NCBI GenBank assembly: GCA_021234155.1
Contig: JAJEKV010000006.1
Location: 29,052,327 to 29,116,326 of the forward strand
Source of the DNA: Isoetes taiwanensis
Taxonomy: Eukaryota; Streptophyta; Lycopodiopsida; Isoetales; Isoetaceae
Direction: 5' to 3'
DNA: 64,000 bases
Below are positions 32,286 through 44,578 of this stretch, in pieces. Under the pieces are notes generated by a model. The model worked only from the letters and a program-made list of their open reading frames with translations, searched no databases and had not been told where the DNA came from. How positions within the stretch are numbered: the first letter of the stretch is position 1; the number at the start of each line of letters is the position of its first letter. A program made the position numbers and the translations under genes.

Positions 32286-33045
32286 CTCAAAAAACCATAC
32301 TTCCTTAAGAAAACAGCTATTTAGAAATTACACCTAGTTATAAATTACACCTCAAAAAAACCATACTTCCTTAAGAAATAACTACTAAAACACTACACCT
32401 AATTATAAACCACACCACTTTGAAAAACCATACTTCCTTAAAAACAACCACTTAAAAACTATACCTACTTATAAACCATACCTTAAAAAGCCATACTTTC
32501 TTAAAAAACAGCTACTTAAAAACTACACCTAGTTATATAAACCACACCTCAAAAAAACCATACTTCCTTGAGAAATAGCTTCCTAAAAACTACATCTAGT
32601 TATAAACTACACCTCAGAAAACCATAGTTATTAAAAAGCAACCACTTAAAAACTACACCCACTTATAAACCACACCTCAAAAAAACCATACTTCCAAAAA
32701 CAAGTACTTAAAAACTACACTCATTTATAAACCACGCCTCAAAAAACAATACCTCAACTTAAGAATTCACACCACTTCAAAAAACTATACTTCCTTAAAA
32801 AAATAGCTACTTAAAAACTACGCCTGCTTATAAACTACACCTCAACAAAATATACTTCCTTAAAAAAACAGCTACTTAAAAACTACACCTAGTCTCAAAA
32901 AACAACACCTTCTTAAAAAAAACACCTTCTAAAAAACAAAAAACTACATTTCCCATAAAGAAAACCAAACTTCAAAAAAAGACCACACCTCCTAAAAATA
33001 AAAAATATAGCCCCTTAAAAAAAAACTACATCGTCTCCTTAATAA
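32286..33045. repeat. About 60-bp minisatellite, diverged
   Basis: Around twelve imperfect units repeat the words AACCATACTTCCTTAA, CAGCTACTTAAAAACTACACC and AGTTATAAACCACACCTC. Order decays toward the right end, where units shorten to CTACACCT/TTAAAAAA words. It directly abuts the 19-bp minisatellite. Confidence 0.9.
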
Positions 33046-33780
33046 CTATACCTCCACATAACTACATGTAAATTTTTCTATAAACAATGACATGTAGTCT
33101 TTTTTTTAGTGTTGTTCCCTACCATAGACCCAGGATTGGGATGGTTGTGAATTAACAAACTTTTAGGTACATATATGTATCAAAAAGTCTTCTATAACTC
33201 TCAAAGTACATAGTTCTGTACAAAAGGTACATGTTAGTACTCAAAATATATAGGTGAGAATACGTCTTCAACACACAATTGCCTAAGTCCAGAGCAAACT
33301 TCAAAATTAGATGTTCTTTAAGTACATACTACTATCTATCTATCTATATTGTGTAAGAATACATTCTATGCTTGTATTTTATGTACATTTTATGCTTGAG
33401 TATGGAATACATTTTATGTACATTTTAGTATGGAATAAACACTCCTACACATGTACATAAAATGTGAGTTGTTTTAGAAGAGAGTAAAACCCTAAAAAAT
33501 GTACATATAAGATTATCTATAATTAAGTAGTATAATGCATCACCTAAATATTTTTATTAAAAAAATAAACATTACGCGAGTGTACATAGAGGACAAGAAT
33601 TTCAATAGATAATTTGAATGGAAATGTACATTCTTACTTCCCAGATATCTACTAAAGAATTGATGATTCTAACCTGAGGTATGTCTAGGAATTGGATTGG
33701 AACAGTCCTCTTCTTTCTCACATCCCTGTACTTTAGAGAGACCTTTGTGATGTGAAGCCAAAAGTCATGAACTAACGTTT
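33046..33780. other. A/T-rich intergenic with ATGTACATTTTATG-type repeats
   Basis: Simple words such as TATGTACATTTTATGCTTG recur near 33,370-33,470, and CTATCTATCTATC near 33,335. No gene is visible. Confidence 0.5.
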
Positions 33781-33784
33781 TAGT

Positions 33785-34180
33785 TTATTCATCAAGCTTG
33801 TCTGATCTAGATTGTCTTCCAGCCAATGCCCATATATTTGCTCCACTAAGGCCCATTCTTTTCCTTCTTAATGCAACCTTGATCATATTAGTGGCTCGTA
33901 CTTGAATTATCTTGGAGGCAATTCCTTTGTGCTTAAGATTACCATTCTCTCCAACTATCATTGATAATAAGGAATGCTTCACAATTGCTTCACGCGGATT
34001 TCCAATAATAGGTTCAAAAAAGAAATGCAATCTCTCATCTTGTAGCATCCAAACTTGCTGCTACAAGTTGAGTCAAGATGCTTGCGTTTCCCTCTGTTGG
34101 ACTCCCCTGAAAGAAGGCAATCATATTCGTTCATATTAGAATTGCGATCAATACTCGAGTTAGGATTAGAATGCTCCATC
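33785..34180 (-). pseudogene. Unidentified minus-strand coding remnant
   Basis: Two minus-strand frames join near 34,020. The upstream one is NEYDCLLSGESNRGKRKHLD. The downstream one is FFFEPIIGNPREAIVKHSLL, then KIIQVRATNMIKVALRRKRM. After a stop at 33,785 the sense appears to continue (HDFWLHITKVSLKYRDVRKK). Basic, helical character; family unknown, possibly transposon-derived. Confidence 0.3.
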
Positions 34181-34551
34181 CATCAATTCCGAGGCTGGAT
34201 GCTTCTTTTACAATTGATAAAACTCTGTTGATGCCAAGAATGCTTTGCTTGATCAAATTGAAATTCCGGTGGTACAGAAAGAGAGGGAAAGTCTAGTTGG
34301 TTTGATTAGTTTGGTTTTACCTCGACGGTTTCGAATAGAATCTCGGCGACAATTAAGTGCCTCAACAACAAATGATTAAGAGTTGCAACGTGGCAAAAAA
34401 TAACAAAATGGAGTTGCAACATGGCATAAAACTACAAAAAATAGAGAATATTTGAATGGGAAAGCTGTCACATATGTATATACAAAAGTATTCTAAATGT
34501 CCCTAAATGTCCCACATTCTCTACTTCAATTTAAATAAAAATGTATACATC

Positions 34552-35490
34552 CTATCGTGCTTCTACCCCTCGAGGTGAGGTGGCTGGATATGGCACACCA
34601 TTGCATAGCCACTCAAAAAAATGGACACTTGTAACCCTTGCCATTGTGTCAAAAGACCTCCAAGGTGTAGAGGTCGGGACATACAACATGTTTGAAGAAG
34701 AAGGTATTCCAGGCTTGCTCGAGGGAAGAAGGGGAAACTCCTCTTGCCTTGAGGAACCTCCAACATCGGTTGGATTTTCTAGTTTGTTCAGAGGGGCCAC
34801 CTTCATGTGAGAGACTCCCAACATGTGTTGGGAGTGCAGCCTGTGTCACATTCTTCTGAGCAAGAGCTACTAATCTCATTTGTTCTGAAAAACTTCCAAC
34901 ATGTGTTGGAGGTGCCTTTGGAGGTACCAACTTTTCAGAAGAGCTTTCCAGAGTCACTTGCCCAACACTGCCTCTAGTATCATGAGGCATAGGGGTCAGA
35001 AACTGGAACAACACACTAGGAAGAGGAGAGAGCTAAAGTTGTTGCCTCAGTTGAGTTAGGTACACATATGCCGCTGGAAGAAATAGAAGCATGAGGCAAC
35101 GCCAGCGGATTGAGATGCACAGAAGCATGCCACCCTTGCCGCTCAGATTCAACCACTACTGATGATACCAAACTCTTAGGAGAGGAAGAAGCACCTTCAT
35201 GAGCCAGTCTGTGGGCATCTCGCACACTAATATTTGGATAATCTCCATTACCCCATTAGGATTACCAGAGGAGTGCTTGGAAGGACTACGAGTTTCTTTT
35301 GCCATCTCCAATGAAAGCGGCCGAGATCGAAATTGGGTACCAAACCCATTTCGACATCTGGTGCCATTCATCTCCTGGGACCTGTAACGCCCACCCACCT
35401 GCGGGAGGCAATTCATCCTAAACTGCCAGTCAGTGGGGCCGAGATTGAAATTGGGTTCCAAACCCATTTCGACATCTAGTGCCATTCATC
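34552..35490 (-). pseudogene. Unidentified minus-strand coding remnant with repeated PTHVG motif
   Basis: Overlapping minus-strand frames contain a PPTHVGSFSEQ / LPTHVGSLSHE / NPTDVGGSSRQ motif. At DNA level it is the near-palindrome CCAACATGTGTTGG at about 34,819, 34,897 and (diverged) 34,762. Low complexity and frameshifts fit a gag- or ORF1-type retroelement remnant; I cannot assign it. Confidence 0.3.
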
Positions 35491-35549
35491 TCCTGGGACA
35501 TGTAATGCCCACCCATCTGCGGGAGGCAATTCGTCCTAAATTGCCAGAA
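35321..35549. repeat. 117-bp tandem duplication
   Basis: Two units starting GCCGAGATCGAAATTGGG (35,321) and GCCGAGATTGAAATTGGG (35,438) stay collinear to GCGGGAGGCAATTC(A/G)TCCTAAA. They differ at about a dozen positions, mostly C/T and G/A. Confidence 0.9.
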
Positions 35550-35871
35550 GCTCATAGCACGATTTCACGAATTTAGATGGATCAATATTCGAGTCACCTC
35601 GCCAAACAGATCCTGTACCTTGTGGCAATTGGAGTGGAAAACCTAGTTATATTGGTGCTACTTAAAGAGGTGATCGAGAACACACAAAAACTTGAACTTA
35701 GCTTATTGGTCTTAGGATAATATGATGATATTGGTCGCAGGTCCTTTTCATCAACCACCCCTTAATCTTGGAAAAAGTTTAATAATGCCATTGTTCTTTA
35801 TTTTTTAAAGAGCCCTTAATTTTGGGACGATGGAATTTTACAGTAGCATTGAGTTATAGCCCCACACACCA

Positions 35872-37764
35872 CAACATCTATAAATCTTATGTTATATTTC
35901 TATGCTTGCTGATTGCAGGCCACATTCTTAGTGCAAACTCTCATGAAGGCAATCCTTTGTGCGATATCATCTTGCTTATTTAGCCTTAGGTGTGTTTTTG
36001 CGAGGGCTTCTTGAGCCCGATCTGACCCGACCATGTGCGTCCAAGTCAGAGCATTTTTTGTGTATACTTTCACAACCAGATTGCCTGGGAGCAGTCTTCC
36101 TTAGAGTAGTGCTCTAGACGACTTGTTGCAGGTATGAGGAAGAAAGGTTACAGGGCAGCAGCCTGGATTGGGAGGCCAAAAGTGTCTTCCCCCCATTCTG
36201 GAAGCCCAGTGCAATTCTTGGGCCACGTATGATGCAAGGGCCGGGCAGCGTTGGGGAAACTCCGGGGCAAAGGCACATTTTCCGTTTCAAATTGCCAACT
36301 TACCGTCTAATGTGGCGAAGTGGCAGAACCTGTTCCGCACAAAAATTAAGGGGTTCCAGAAATTGGCTGACAGGGAAAGCACAAACCGACATTTACTAGC
36401 ACGTCTGTCAGACAGGAATCGCCCATCAAGACTGTCAAAATTTAATGCAATGAACAAAAGAAAGGGAGGGAAACATGCCCATACTACCTGGAAATCTCCA
36501 ATATTAACACAACAGTGGAACGATTTATATTTGGCAGGCCATCGTTGCAGGAATGGAAGGAATTTACAGATGCATTTAGCAAAATTAACCCACGGTACAC
36601 TGACTATACCAAGTCAAGGATACATTTTTGAAACGGATTAGCAGCCGCAGACCCACTGACAGTCCCCAATGGATTAGCATGAGATTCATTGTACCAGAGT
36701 TGTAGAACTGGCATTTAGACTAGTCATCCATCATACTTTATGCAAGGACGTCTACTTTTAAAGTTGGGATGGATTGGGAGCTAGCTAAATCACACAGATC
36801 TAGAGTATATGATCGAAACCCAAAAAGTACTTTGCAATAGACCATGTTCATACTATTACTGCTGGATTTTAGCTCTAAAAGATAAACATGTAATCCTTCT
36901 CTCTCGTGATTTTTATTCCTTTAATTTATTATTTGTAGAAATCTAGCTTTGTTCTTTCTTGGTTAGAGAATCAAGATTATTTTAAACCACAACTATTGTA
37001 CTATTTGAATTTCTAGAATCTTGTTCCCGGGCTGTTAAATCATCAATCCAAATTTTTGGATTGTTCACATGGAGGACTAGACAAGGGCAAATCGGCATGA
37101 CCAGATGTATGCAGCTCTCTACTCTATGCAAAAATTTGGTTGATCGGTAATCTCTGGCTAAATTTTGCAACACAAGAATGAAAAAACATACTTGGGAGCT
37201 GAATAAACAAACAGGCATAATAAGCTTCTTATAGCAGAGAAGCCAAACTAGATGGGCAACAGGAATGCAGAACTCTGTTAATCGAGCCTGTAGCAGAATA
37301 TAGCGCTTTTTCTTTTCTTATTTTACATGACATGCCAGGATACTCTGGGCTTTTGTTTCTCTCAAACTGCAGTAAAAGCCCATATCCTACCATTGGACAT
37401 GCCGCCAAACTGCTTACCTTTGGCATCTTGTTTAGCGTTTAGCAGAAAAGAAGAAGCACTCTAGCATTTTTTCTCACTGAGCAAGAAAAATCCTAAGTTG
37501 AAAACCATGGAAAATATAGCTAAGGAAAAATTCTAAGTTGCAAACAATATTCAAGACATATCTCGCTAATTTTACAATGGTGAAATGATATCCGGTTTTG
37601 AATTTTGTTTGGAGGAACGATCCGATTCAAAATTACAAATTCTGACTGGGTTAGAAAACCATAGGAAATTTTTCAATAAGAAGAAAAAGGTTTCCCCAAT
37701 GCTGAGGGGAAGGTGCGCCTGGCTTGGAAGTCAGGCACGAAATGCCTCATGAAAACCGACTCTT
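35872..37764. repeat. 1.9-kb tandem duplication, left copy
   Basis: It begins AACATCTATAAATC and ends CTCATGAAAACCGACTC. It holds a plus-strand open stretch (36,168-36,641; begins GGQKCLPPILEA) that is broken in the right copy, so no selection on it is apparent. No TE domain is recognised. The junction with the right copy contains TGACTATTTGT(C/T)TGGATAA, which recurs at 41,380. Confidence 0.9.
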
Positions 37765-37786
37765 AGCGTGACTATTTGTCTGGATA

Positions 37787-39434
37787 ACATCTATAAATCG
37801 TATGTTATATTCTTACGCTTCCTGATTGCGGGCCATATTCCTAGTACACACTCTCATGAAGGCAACCCTTCGTACGACATCATCTTGCTTATTTAGACTT
37901 AGGTGTGTTTTTGCGAGGGCTTCTTGAGCCCGACCAGATCCGACCACATGCGCCCAAGTCAAGGCAATTTTTATGTATACTTTCACGATCAGATTGCCTG
38001 GGAGCAGCCTTGCTTGGAGCAGTGCTCTAGATGGCTTGCTGCAGGTCTGAGGAAGAAAGATTATAGGACATCAGTCTGGTTTAGGAGGCCAAAAGAGTCC
38101 TCTGCCCTTCTGGAAGGCCAAGGCGATTCCCGAGCCATGTATGAAGCAAGGGCGGGAAAGCAATGTTGGGGAAATCCAGGGCAAAGGCACGTTTTTTGTT
38201 TCAAATTGCCAGCTTACCGTCTAACGTGGCAAAGTGGCGGAACCTGTTCCGCACAAAAATTAAGGGTTTCCAAAAATTGGCCGACAGGAAAAGCACAAAC
38301 TGACATTTACTAGCATGAATCGCCCACCAGGACTGTCAAAATTTAATGCAATGAACAAAAAAAAAAGGGAGAGAAATATACCCATACTACCTGAAAATCT
38401 CCAATATTAACACAGCAGTGGAACGATTTATATTTGGCAGACCATCGTTGCAGTTGCGGAAGGATTGAAGGAATTTACAGACTAAACCACACAGAGCTGG
38501 AGTATAACTAAAACCCAAAAGTGGTTTGCAATAGACCATGTTCATACTATTACTGCTGGAGTTTAGCTCTAAAAGGTAAGCATATAATCCTTCACTCTTG
38601 TGTTTTTTCCTTTAATTTATTATTTGTAGAAATCTAGCTTTGTTCTGTCTTGGCTAGAGAATCAAGATTATTTTAAGCCATGGTCATTGTACTATTTGAA
38701 TTTCTAGAACCTCGTTCCCATGATGTTAAGCCATCCATCTAAATTTGTGAATTGTTCACATGGAGGAGTAGACAAGGGCAAATCAGCATGACCAGATGTA
38801 TGCAGCTCTCTACTCTACGTGCAAAAATTTGGCCGATAGGTAATCTCTGGCCAAATTTTGCAGCACAAGAATGAAAAATCATACTTGGGAGTTGGAGAAA
38901 AAAAGGCATAATAAGCTTCTTATAGTAGAGAAGCCAAATTAGGTAAGCAACAGGAATACATAACTCTGTTAATCGAGCTTGTAGCAGAACATAACGCTTT
39001 TTATTTTTTTATTTTACATGACATGCCAGAATACTCTGGGCTTTTGTTTCTCTCAAACTGCAGTAAAAGTCCATATCCTTACCATCAGATATGCCGTCAA
39101 GCTGCTTACCTTAGGCATCTTGTTTAGTATTCAACAAAAAAGAAGAAGCACTCTAGCATTTTTCCTCACCGAGCAAGAAAAACTCTAAGTTGAAGAAAAA
39201 ATTCTAAGCTGCAAACAATATTCAAAACATATCTCGCTGACTTTACAATGGTGAAATGATATCCGGTTTTGAATTTTATTTGGAGGAACGATCTGATTCA
39301 AAATTACAAATTCTGACTGGGTTAGAAAACCATAGGAAATATTCCAATCAGAGGAAAACGGTTTCCCAACGCTCGGGGAAGGTGCGCCTGGCTTGGAAGT
39401 CAAAGGCAAAAAACGCCTCATGGAAACCGACTCT
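37787..39434. repeat. 1.9-kb tandem duplication, right copy
   Basis: Collinear with 35,872-37,764 but about 240 bp shorter, because the stretch equivalent to about 36,550-36,790 is mostly missing. Differences are chiefly C/T and G/A transitions, so the duplication is old. Confidence 0.9.
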
Positions 39435-39572
39435 TTTGGTGCTTTCCCATGGGATGAAAAACTGGAGATTTTCTTGAGGTCACGTCTAAGGCTTCCCATG
39501 AGCGCCTTCCTTGCTTGATTCAGGTTTAGGGCGCGAGTCGCAAAATATTCTCCACACAATTCTGAGCCTCGA

Positions 39573-40240
39573 TTTTTTTTTTTTTTTTGAAGAACTGTGT
39601 CATCAATATATTAAACGAATGGTAATGTTACAAAGCAAGTGAGGAGGAAGGAGAACTGCCCCAAAGAGACAGCGATACCTCGACACTCCACAACAAACTC
39701 ACAAAAAAACTGCAACTCTACTGCTGTACAAACCGACCATCATCATCTACAACACCCAAGAAATCCCGCCAAATGGCAAACTTCCGCTCTACTAATCCCG
39801 GGAACACCAGAAAGCTTTGAAATAGCTTGTACCGAAGTCGAGGAATCGAGAGGGTCAGCAGTCCGCCAATCCTCCTGAAAGATCCACAACCGCCGCCCGC
39901 TTCCAAATCAACCACACCAACCAAGCCACGCACAAATGCAAGGCTTTTGTTGCCGCAAGAGCCAAGCACCGAGATACACATGAAGCAAAGAATCACCGGC
40001 TAGTCAATCTCACCGAAACAGAGCCCCGACCCAATCCCCAAACCGCAAGTGAGGGCATAAAACTAGACAATGCTCCACAGTCTCACGATGAAGGCACAAC
40101 AAGGGCAAAGAGGGCTCACACCCAAATTCTAAAACCGACTCACAAGAACATTCACCCCTGATACAAAATGCACCACCGCCACGTAAGCACCCTAACCTTT
40201 AGTGGGGAAGTGAGCTCCATGTCCACGCCCAAACCGAAAG
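39573..40240 (-). mobile_element. LINE 3' end, 5'-truncated (copy 2)
   Basis: Close homologue of 30,781-31,440 in the same orientation, with its own A tail (T-run 39,573-39,588), the shared 3' sequence AGAACTG..CATCAATATATTAAA and the zf-RVT coding region, here with more frameshifts. It stops at about 40,240, where copy 1 goes into the minisatellite. Confidence 0.85.
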
Positions 40241-40256
40241 CCTCGAAGTTTTTGAG

Positions 40257-40332
40257 TGCCCCCTAGGGGGCAAACCCTCGCTATGTGGGTTTAGGGCATA
40301 TCCTAGGTATATGCCGGAATATACCTAGGATA
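40257..40332. repeat. Two perfect palindromes next to LINE copy 2
   Basis: TGCCCCCTAGGGGGCA (40,257-40,272) is a 16-bp palindrome. TATCCTAGGTATAT-GCCGGA-ATATACCTAGGATA (40,299-40,332) is a hairpin with perfect 14-bp arms. Both contain CCTAGG or CTAG cores. Confidence 0.9.
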
Positions 40333-40865
40333 CGCCGGGTGACCGCCCAAACCCATTGTTGCCCGTGAACCGGCGGTCTCGTGCGCGCTCGGATCGCAGA
40401 TGTTCCAACCGGTAACTAGCGTATGCATCGAAGCTCCAATCTGATGCGCGGGAAACAATCTTGAAGAGATCTACTGAAGGTTTGTTTTCGCCATTGTTTG
40501 ATGTGCAAGCTTTTGTGCAGTCTAAAAAAAAGGATGTGGGTTATTTGTAGATGAGGCTTCAATTTGCTCCATGTCGAATGTTTATTTCATTATCTAATAC
40601 ATCCACGTGTTGTGACTCATTCAACGGTGCTATAGATGAGACCTATAGCTTAAAGTATTGTGACTGGAAGACATAAAACACGTACAAACATTTTTAGAAT
40701 GCTCAACTACTGAGGGGCAGTTGTGGACGGACTTATAGATGAACATGGTAGGGGTCTACTTTCATTTAAATATAGATTGTGAAAACATGACTCCATGGTT
40801 TAATTTAGGCCACTCCACCCTCAGGAAACTAGAGGGCAACCCTCCCATCGGGGTTCAAAAATTGG

Positions 40866-40896
40866 AGGGGGGGAAGGGGAGGGCTGGGAGGGGGTT
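40866..40896 (+). other. G-quadruplex-prone tract
   Basis: The run is G7, AA, G4, A, G3, CT, G3, A, G5 (about 40,866-40,895), which satisfies the four-tract G3 rule with loops of one or two bases. It lies about 550 bp upstream of the hydrolase gene. Confidence 0.6.
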
Positions 40897-41441
40897 CGGC
40901 CCTGATTCTCAAAAAATTCCGATAACCAAAAAATATTCCGGCGTTTTTTTCAGGCCATTTTCGTAGAAGTTTCTAAGGATTTCTGGAAAAGTACACTATA
41001 ATTTCATGTATTTCCGGTAGCTTAAATGTAAGCAGGTATTTTTAATGGTTAGGGCAAATTCTAATTTCGGACCCTGCTCCCTATCACTGTTGGGCAAATT
41101 TTGGGGTAGAGAAGGTTTGACATTAAAGCCAACGAGTTGTATCCACCCCATGTCTTGTATAACTTTTCCATCTCCTGCCCAAAGAATTTTCGGTCGAGTT
41201 AGCGTATTGTAGGAAAAATTCTAGTAGATTTTTATGCATATTTGTATAAGAGTAATATAAATTTCTGATTGGGAACTGAAAATATCCAGCTAGATTTCCG
41301 ATTGGGTTTAAAAACTTTGCCCAGCACTATGTGGGCAGCCCCTTGTACAGCTTTTTCAGGTCCGCAGTTCGTGGGAAAGCATGACTATTTGTTTGGATAA
41401 CGAGCGCATAAGCCCCAGTGTGATTTCTTCCGATTAGCGGC

Positions 41442-42878
41442 ATGGCTATAGTGGGCGAAGCTCTGAAGGGCGCGTATGCGCAGGTAATGGCGGCCCCGAC
41501 GTTTTCCCAAAAGCTGCACACTACGCTCTCCCTCACTTCTACTTTTGCTCGCGAGCTTGCAGGCATGTTTTCTCTTTTCCCTCACGTCTTCCATGCCTTT
41601 CTCATCTATGCTTCTCTTCCTCCCAAGCCCTCATTCCCTTTCCATCTTATCCCCGGTGGCCATCCTTATCAAGCCGTTCTCTTCAAGGACATCAGATATG
41701 GCACTCGCAAACGAAACTTGTAAGTTTTAATCCTGTTTTGTTGCTGGTACTTTTTGTTCCTTTAACAAAAGAAAAAAAAAAGATGTAGTAAATCAAATGT
41801 AGTGCAAATAATGTTGCAGGCTAGATGTTTATATTCCTCAAGATCAAGGGCAAGAAGGTCAAAATCCTGTTGCGATGTTTGTACATGGAGGTACATGGGC
41901 AAGTGGAGAGAAGTGGTTTTTTAGCATGCTTGGAGCCCAGTTGGCCCATCATGGAATTGTTGCAGTTCTTGTGCAGTATACGCTTTATCCTCAGGTCATC
42001 CTCATATTTGTAATGAATTTGTGAGAGGTGAAATTAGATTTCTATGTGTTTATTTAGATTTCAGAGTCTTAACATCATCCAGAATAGGGTAGTATAAAAA
42101 AGTTTTGGTAAAACTTCAAGTTTTGCAGGTTAGAAGGTTGGCATTTCTGTCACTTATGCCTTCTAATCAATCTCTAGGTCTTGGCTGCCCAGCAAGTGGA
42201 TGAAATAAATGAGGCTTTATCTTGGACAATGAGGAATGTAGAGAGCTTTGGTGGCAATCCAGAAAAGGTTTATCTGATTGGTCATTCTGCAGGTTAGTAA
42301 TGTTCTCTTTCATTTGTCTACTCACGTCATTTGTGGATTAGAATTGCATTTTTTTTGCTGATATTGTAGGTGGACATTTATGTGCACTATCACTTTGGGA
42401 AAGGCTGAACCGCATTAGGGAAGGAGGAAATGTGATGCAATACGAAGATGTTAAAGTATCTCAGCCTCACTGTTTTATAGGGCTATCTGGTGTATATGAT
42501 ATTGGAGACCATTACCTTTATGAAAAAAAGAGAGGTGTAGAGTATTTGTCTTGCATGGCCCGCGCAATGGGTGGACACGGGAGATTCAAATCCATGTCTC
42601 CAGCACTTCTATTTGCCTCTTTGGCTCCTGATAATAATGCATCTTGTCCACTGCCCAACTGTCTATTGATTTCTAGTCCTGCCGATGCTACTGTGCCCCT
42701 GCAGTCTAGCTTAGCTTTGCATAGCTCTTTGCTCAATCTTGGTTGCTCTGCCCAGATTAAATTTTATGACAACATTGGTCATGAAAAATTTGTTTTTTGG
42801 AGCAATGGTTGGGGTCAAATGGATCATGCAGTTGAACATTATGTGAATGATGTTATCACCTTTATTAAATCGTCATAG
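41442..42878 (+). CDS. Prenylcysteine methylesterase-like alpha/beta hydrolase, four exons
   Basis: Exons 41,442-41,719, 41,820-41,994, 42,178-42,292 and 42,370-42,878 join in frame with GT-AG borders and give about 358 residues. The oxyanion-hole motif HGGTW opens the fold in exon 2. The nucleophile elbow GHSAGGH spans the exon 3/4 junction. Candidate acid and base are Asp in SSPADATVP and His in DNIGHEKF. The pattern, with [15 protein letters not shown] before the fold and [10 protein letters not shown], fits the plant isoprenylcysteine methylesterase group. In Arabidopsis that group demethylates prenylated proteins at the ER/Golgi and affects ABA signalling. The N-terminal region is hydrophobic but shorter than in ICME, so a related carboxylesterase is possible. 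No stop or frameshift is seen. It is the best-preserved multi-exon gene in the window. Confidence 0.85.
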
Positions 42879-42889
42879 TGTCTGGCAAC

Positions 42890-44120
42890 ATTGAGCCTGA
42901 ATAGTTATTATATTTTTCATGACTGGGTTGTCATAATGACTGGGTCGTCAATGACTTCTGTCATGTGAACATGTTTTCAAATCCGTTTTCATCTCTGGAA
43001 GAGCTCTCTTTGTAACTCCATAATCTTGCATGGTGCTGAATGGTTTTCTAGGCTAGATGGTGAGTCATATGGCAAGGAAAAAAAATGATTTGTGAGCGGT
43101 GGCTAACTGCCATGATTGAAGGACCTATTGCATTGGTAGCATTGCGAATTGGGCCGATGATGTTTGTGGTTTAGAATTGAGACAAACTAAATGGCCATAT
43201 TTTTCCACCATCTTTACCCTGAGATTTAAGTTTCTTAATCTCCTCTAATGTTATAATGCAAACAAGAAGCCTATTGCTAATTTTAAAAATGCCAAATATC
43301 CCGTGCATTTTGATCAAAACCTATTTTTGCCACAATTATTAGCAACGTGAAGGTCAATTAATGCAATGTTTGGTTTCTCGTCGTCCATATAAAACGAAAT
43401 TTGTATTCAATCAATGCAATGTTTTGGCCTTTCATTTTCTCATTTGTACACTAGAAGGACATCTTTGTAACTTCTACCTCTTCTCAAGAATCATCTAATA
43501 ACGATGTTGCACTAACTACGAGCAAAAACTGTTCTTCACATATGGAATGACTAAACTATCACCTCATTCAGGCCTCACATGATATGCCAAGTAGGACTCC
43601 TGGCCACCTTTGGACATTGACAGGAAGGTTTGTCTTGTGTGCTTATAGAAGAAAAAGTAAAGTTCGATAAACACTTTTTTTGATAGCAAACCAATTGCCT
43701 CAACTGCCTCATGTAAGTGAGTCCCATTAGTCGATTGCGCAAAACAGTCCTAAAAGCTTTCACCATGGGATACCTCTTAAGTCTTTTTGCACTGCTGTAT
43801 AGATTTCTCGGATTCTGCAGGGCTGTTATTCTGGCTAGAGTATATGCTAGGTCTTTGAGGAGCACAAAAAGGATCGTCTTCAAGCGTTGTGTCGTTAACC
43901 TTCTCGCTCTCAGCCGAAGAGCATGGAAACAATGTTCTCGACTTTCTCCTTAATAATATCCTCATCAATCCTCTGGGTTAACGAGGGGCCTTTAGCAGGC
44001 TAAAGAGGTCTCTATGCAGAATCTATTATGTTTTGCAACGAATGGTGAAATTCCTGGAGAGGTGAAGGAGTTTCAAAAATTGAGTGGGTTGGTTTAATAG
44101 GTGAGGACGAGAAATCACCT
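42890..44120. other. Intergenic with weak minus-strand open stretches
   Basis: The first 500 bp are A/T-rich 3' flank. Minus-strand frames at 43,575-43,970 and 44,123-44,404 are open for 60-100 codons; the latter is Ser-rich (DIPSSDSSSSSFVSPSP), like the linker before copia RT. No domain is secure. Confidence 0.3.
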
Positions 44121-44578
44121 TGTCAAAGGAGTGAGGGAGATAGTGTTCTAAACACAGACGAACGCTGCAGAATGTGTGTTGAAGAAGGAGTTTGAAAGGA
44201 GGTAGGCCCCCCCATCAAGTGTAAAGGAGACGGAGATACGAAGCTTGAAGATGAACTATCAGAAGATGGTATGTCACGTATGTCTTCATCTTCACTGCTT
44301 TGTGTAGATGTGCTGAACCAACCTTGAGGCAATACTAAAACATTTGCAGGCTTCGATGAAAGTCTTTTGCCTACATTGATGCCGTCCATGCTGCAAATGG
44401 ACAATGACCTGTACTCAGCAAAAGAGCTATACCAAAACTACTGTCCATATAGGCATTTACTCGGTTGTTTCACAGGTTTTAGACCTGAAAATGAAGTATT
44501 GTTGCTTCAATTTTTGGCGTTGAGATTAAGACCTCCTTTTGTCTTATTTAGATCGGCAGACCTTTTGTTCTTTTGTGC

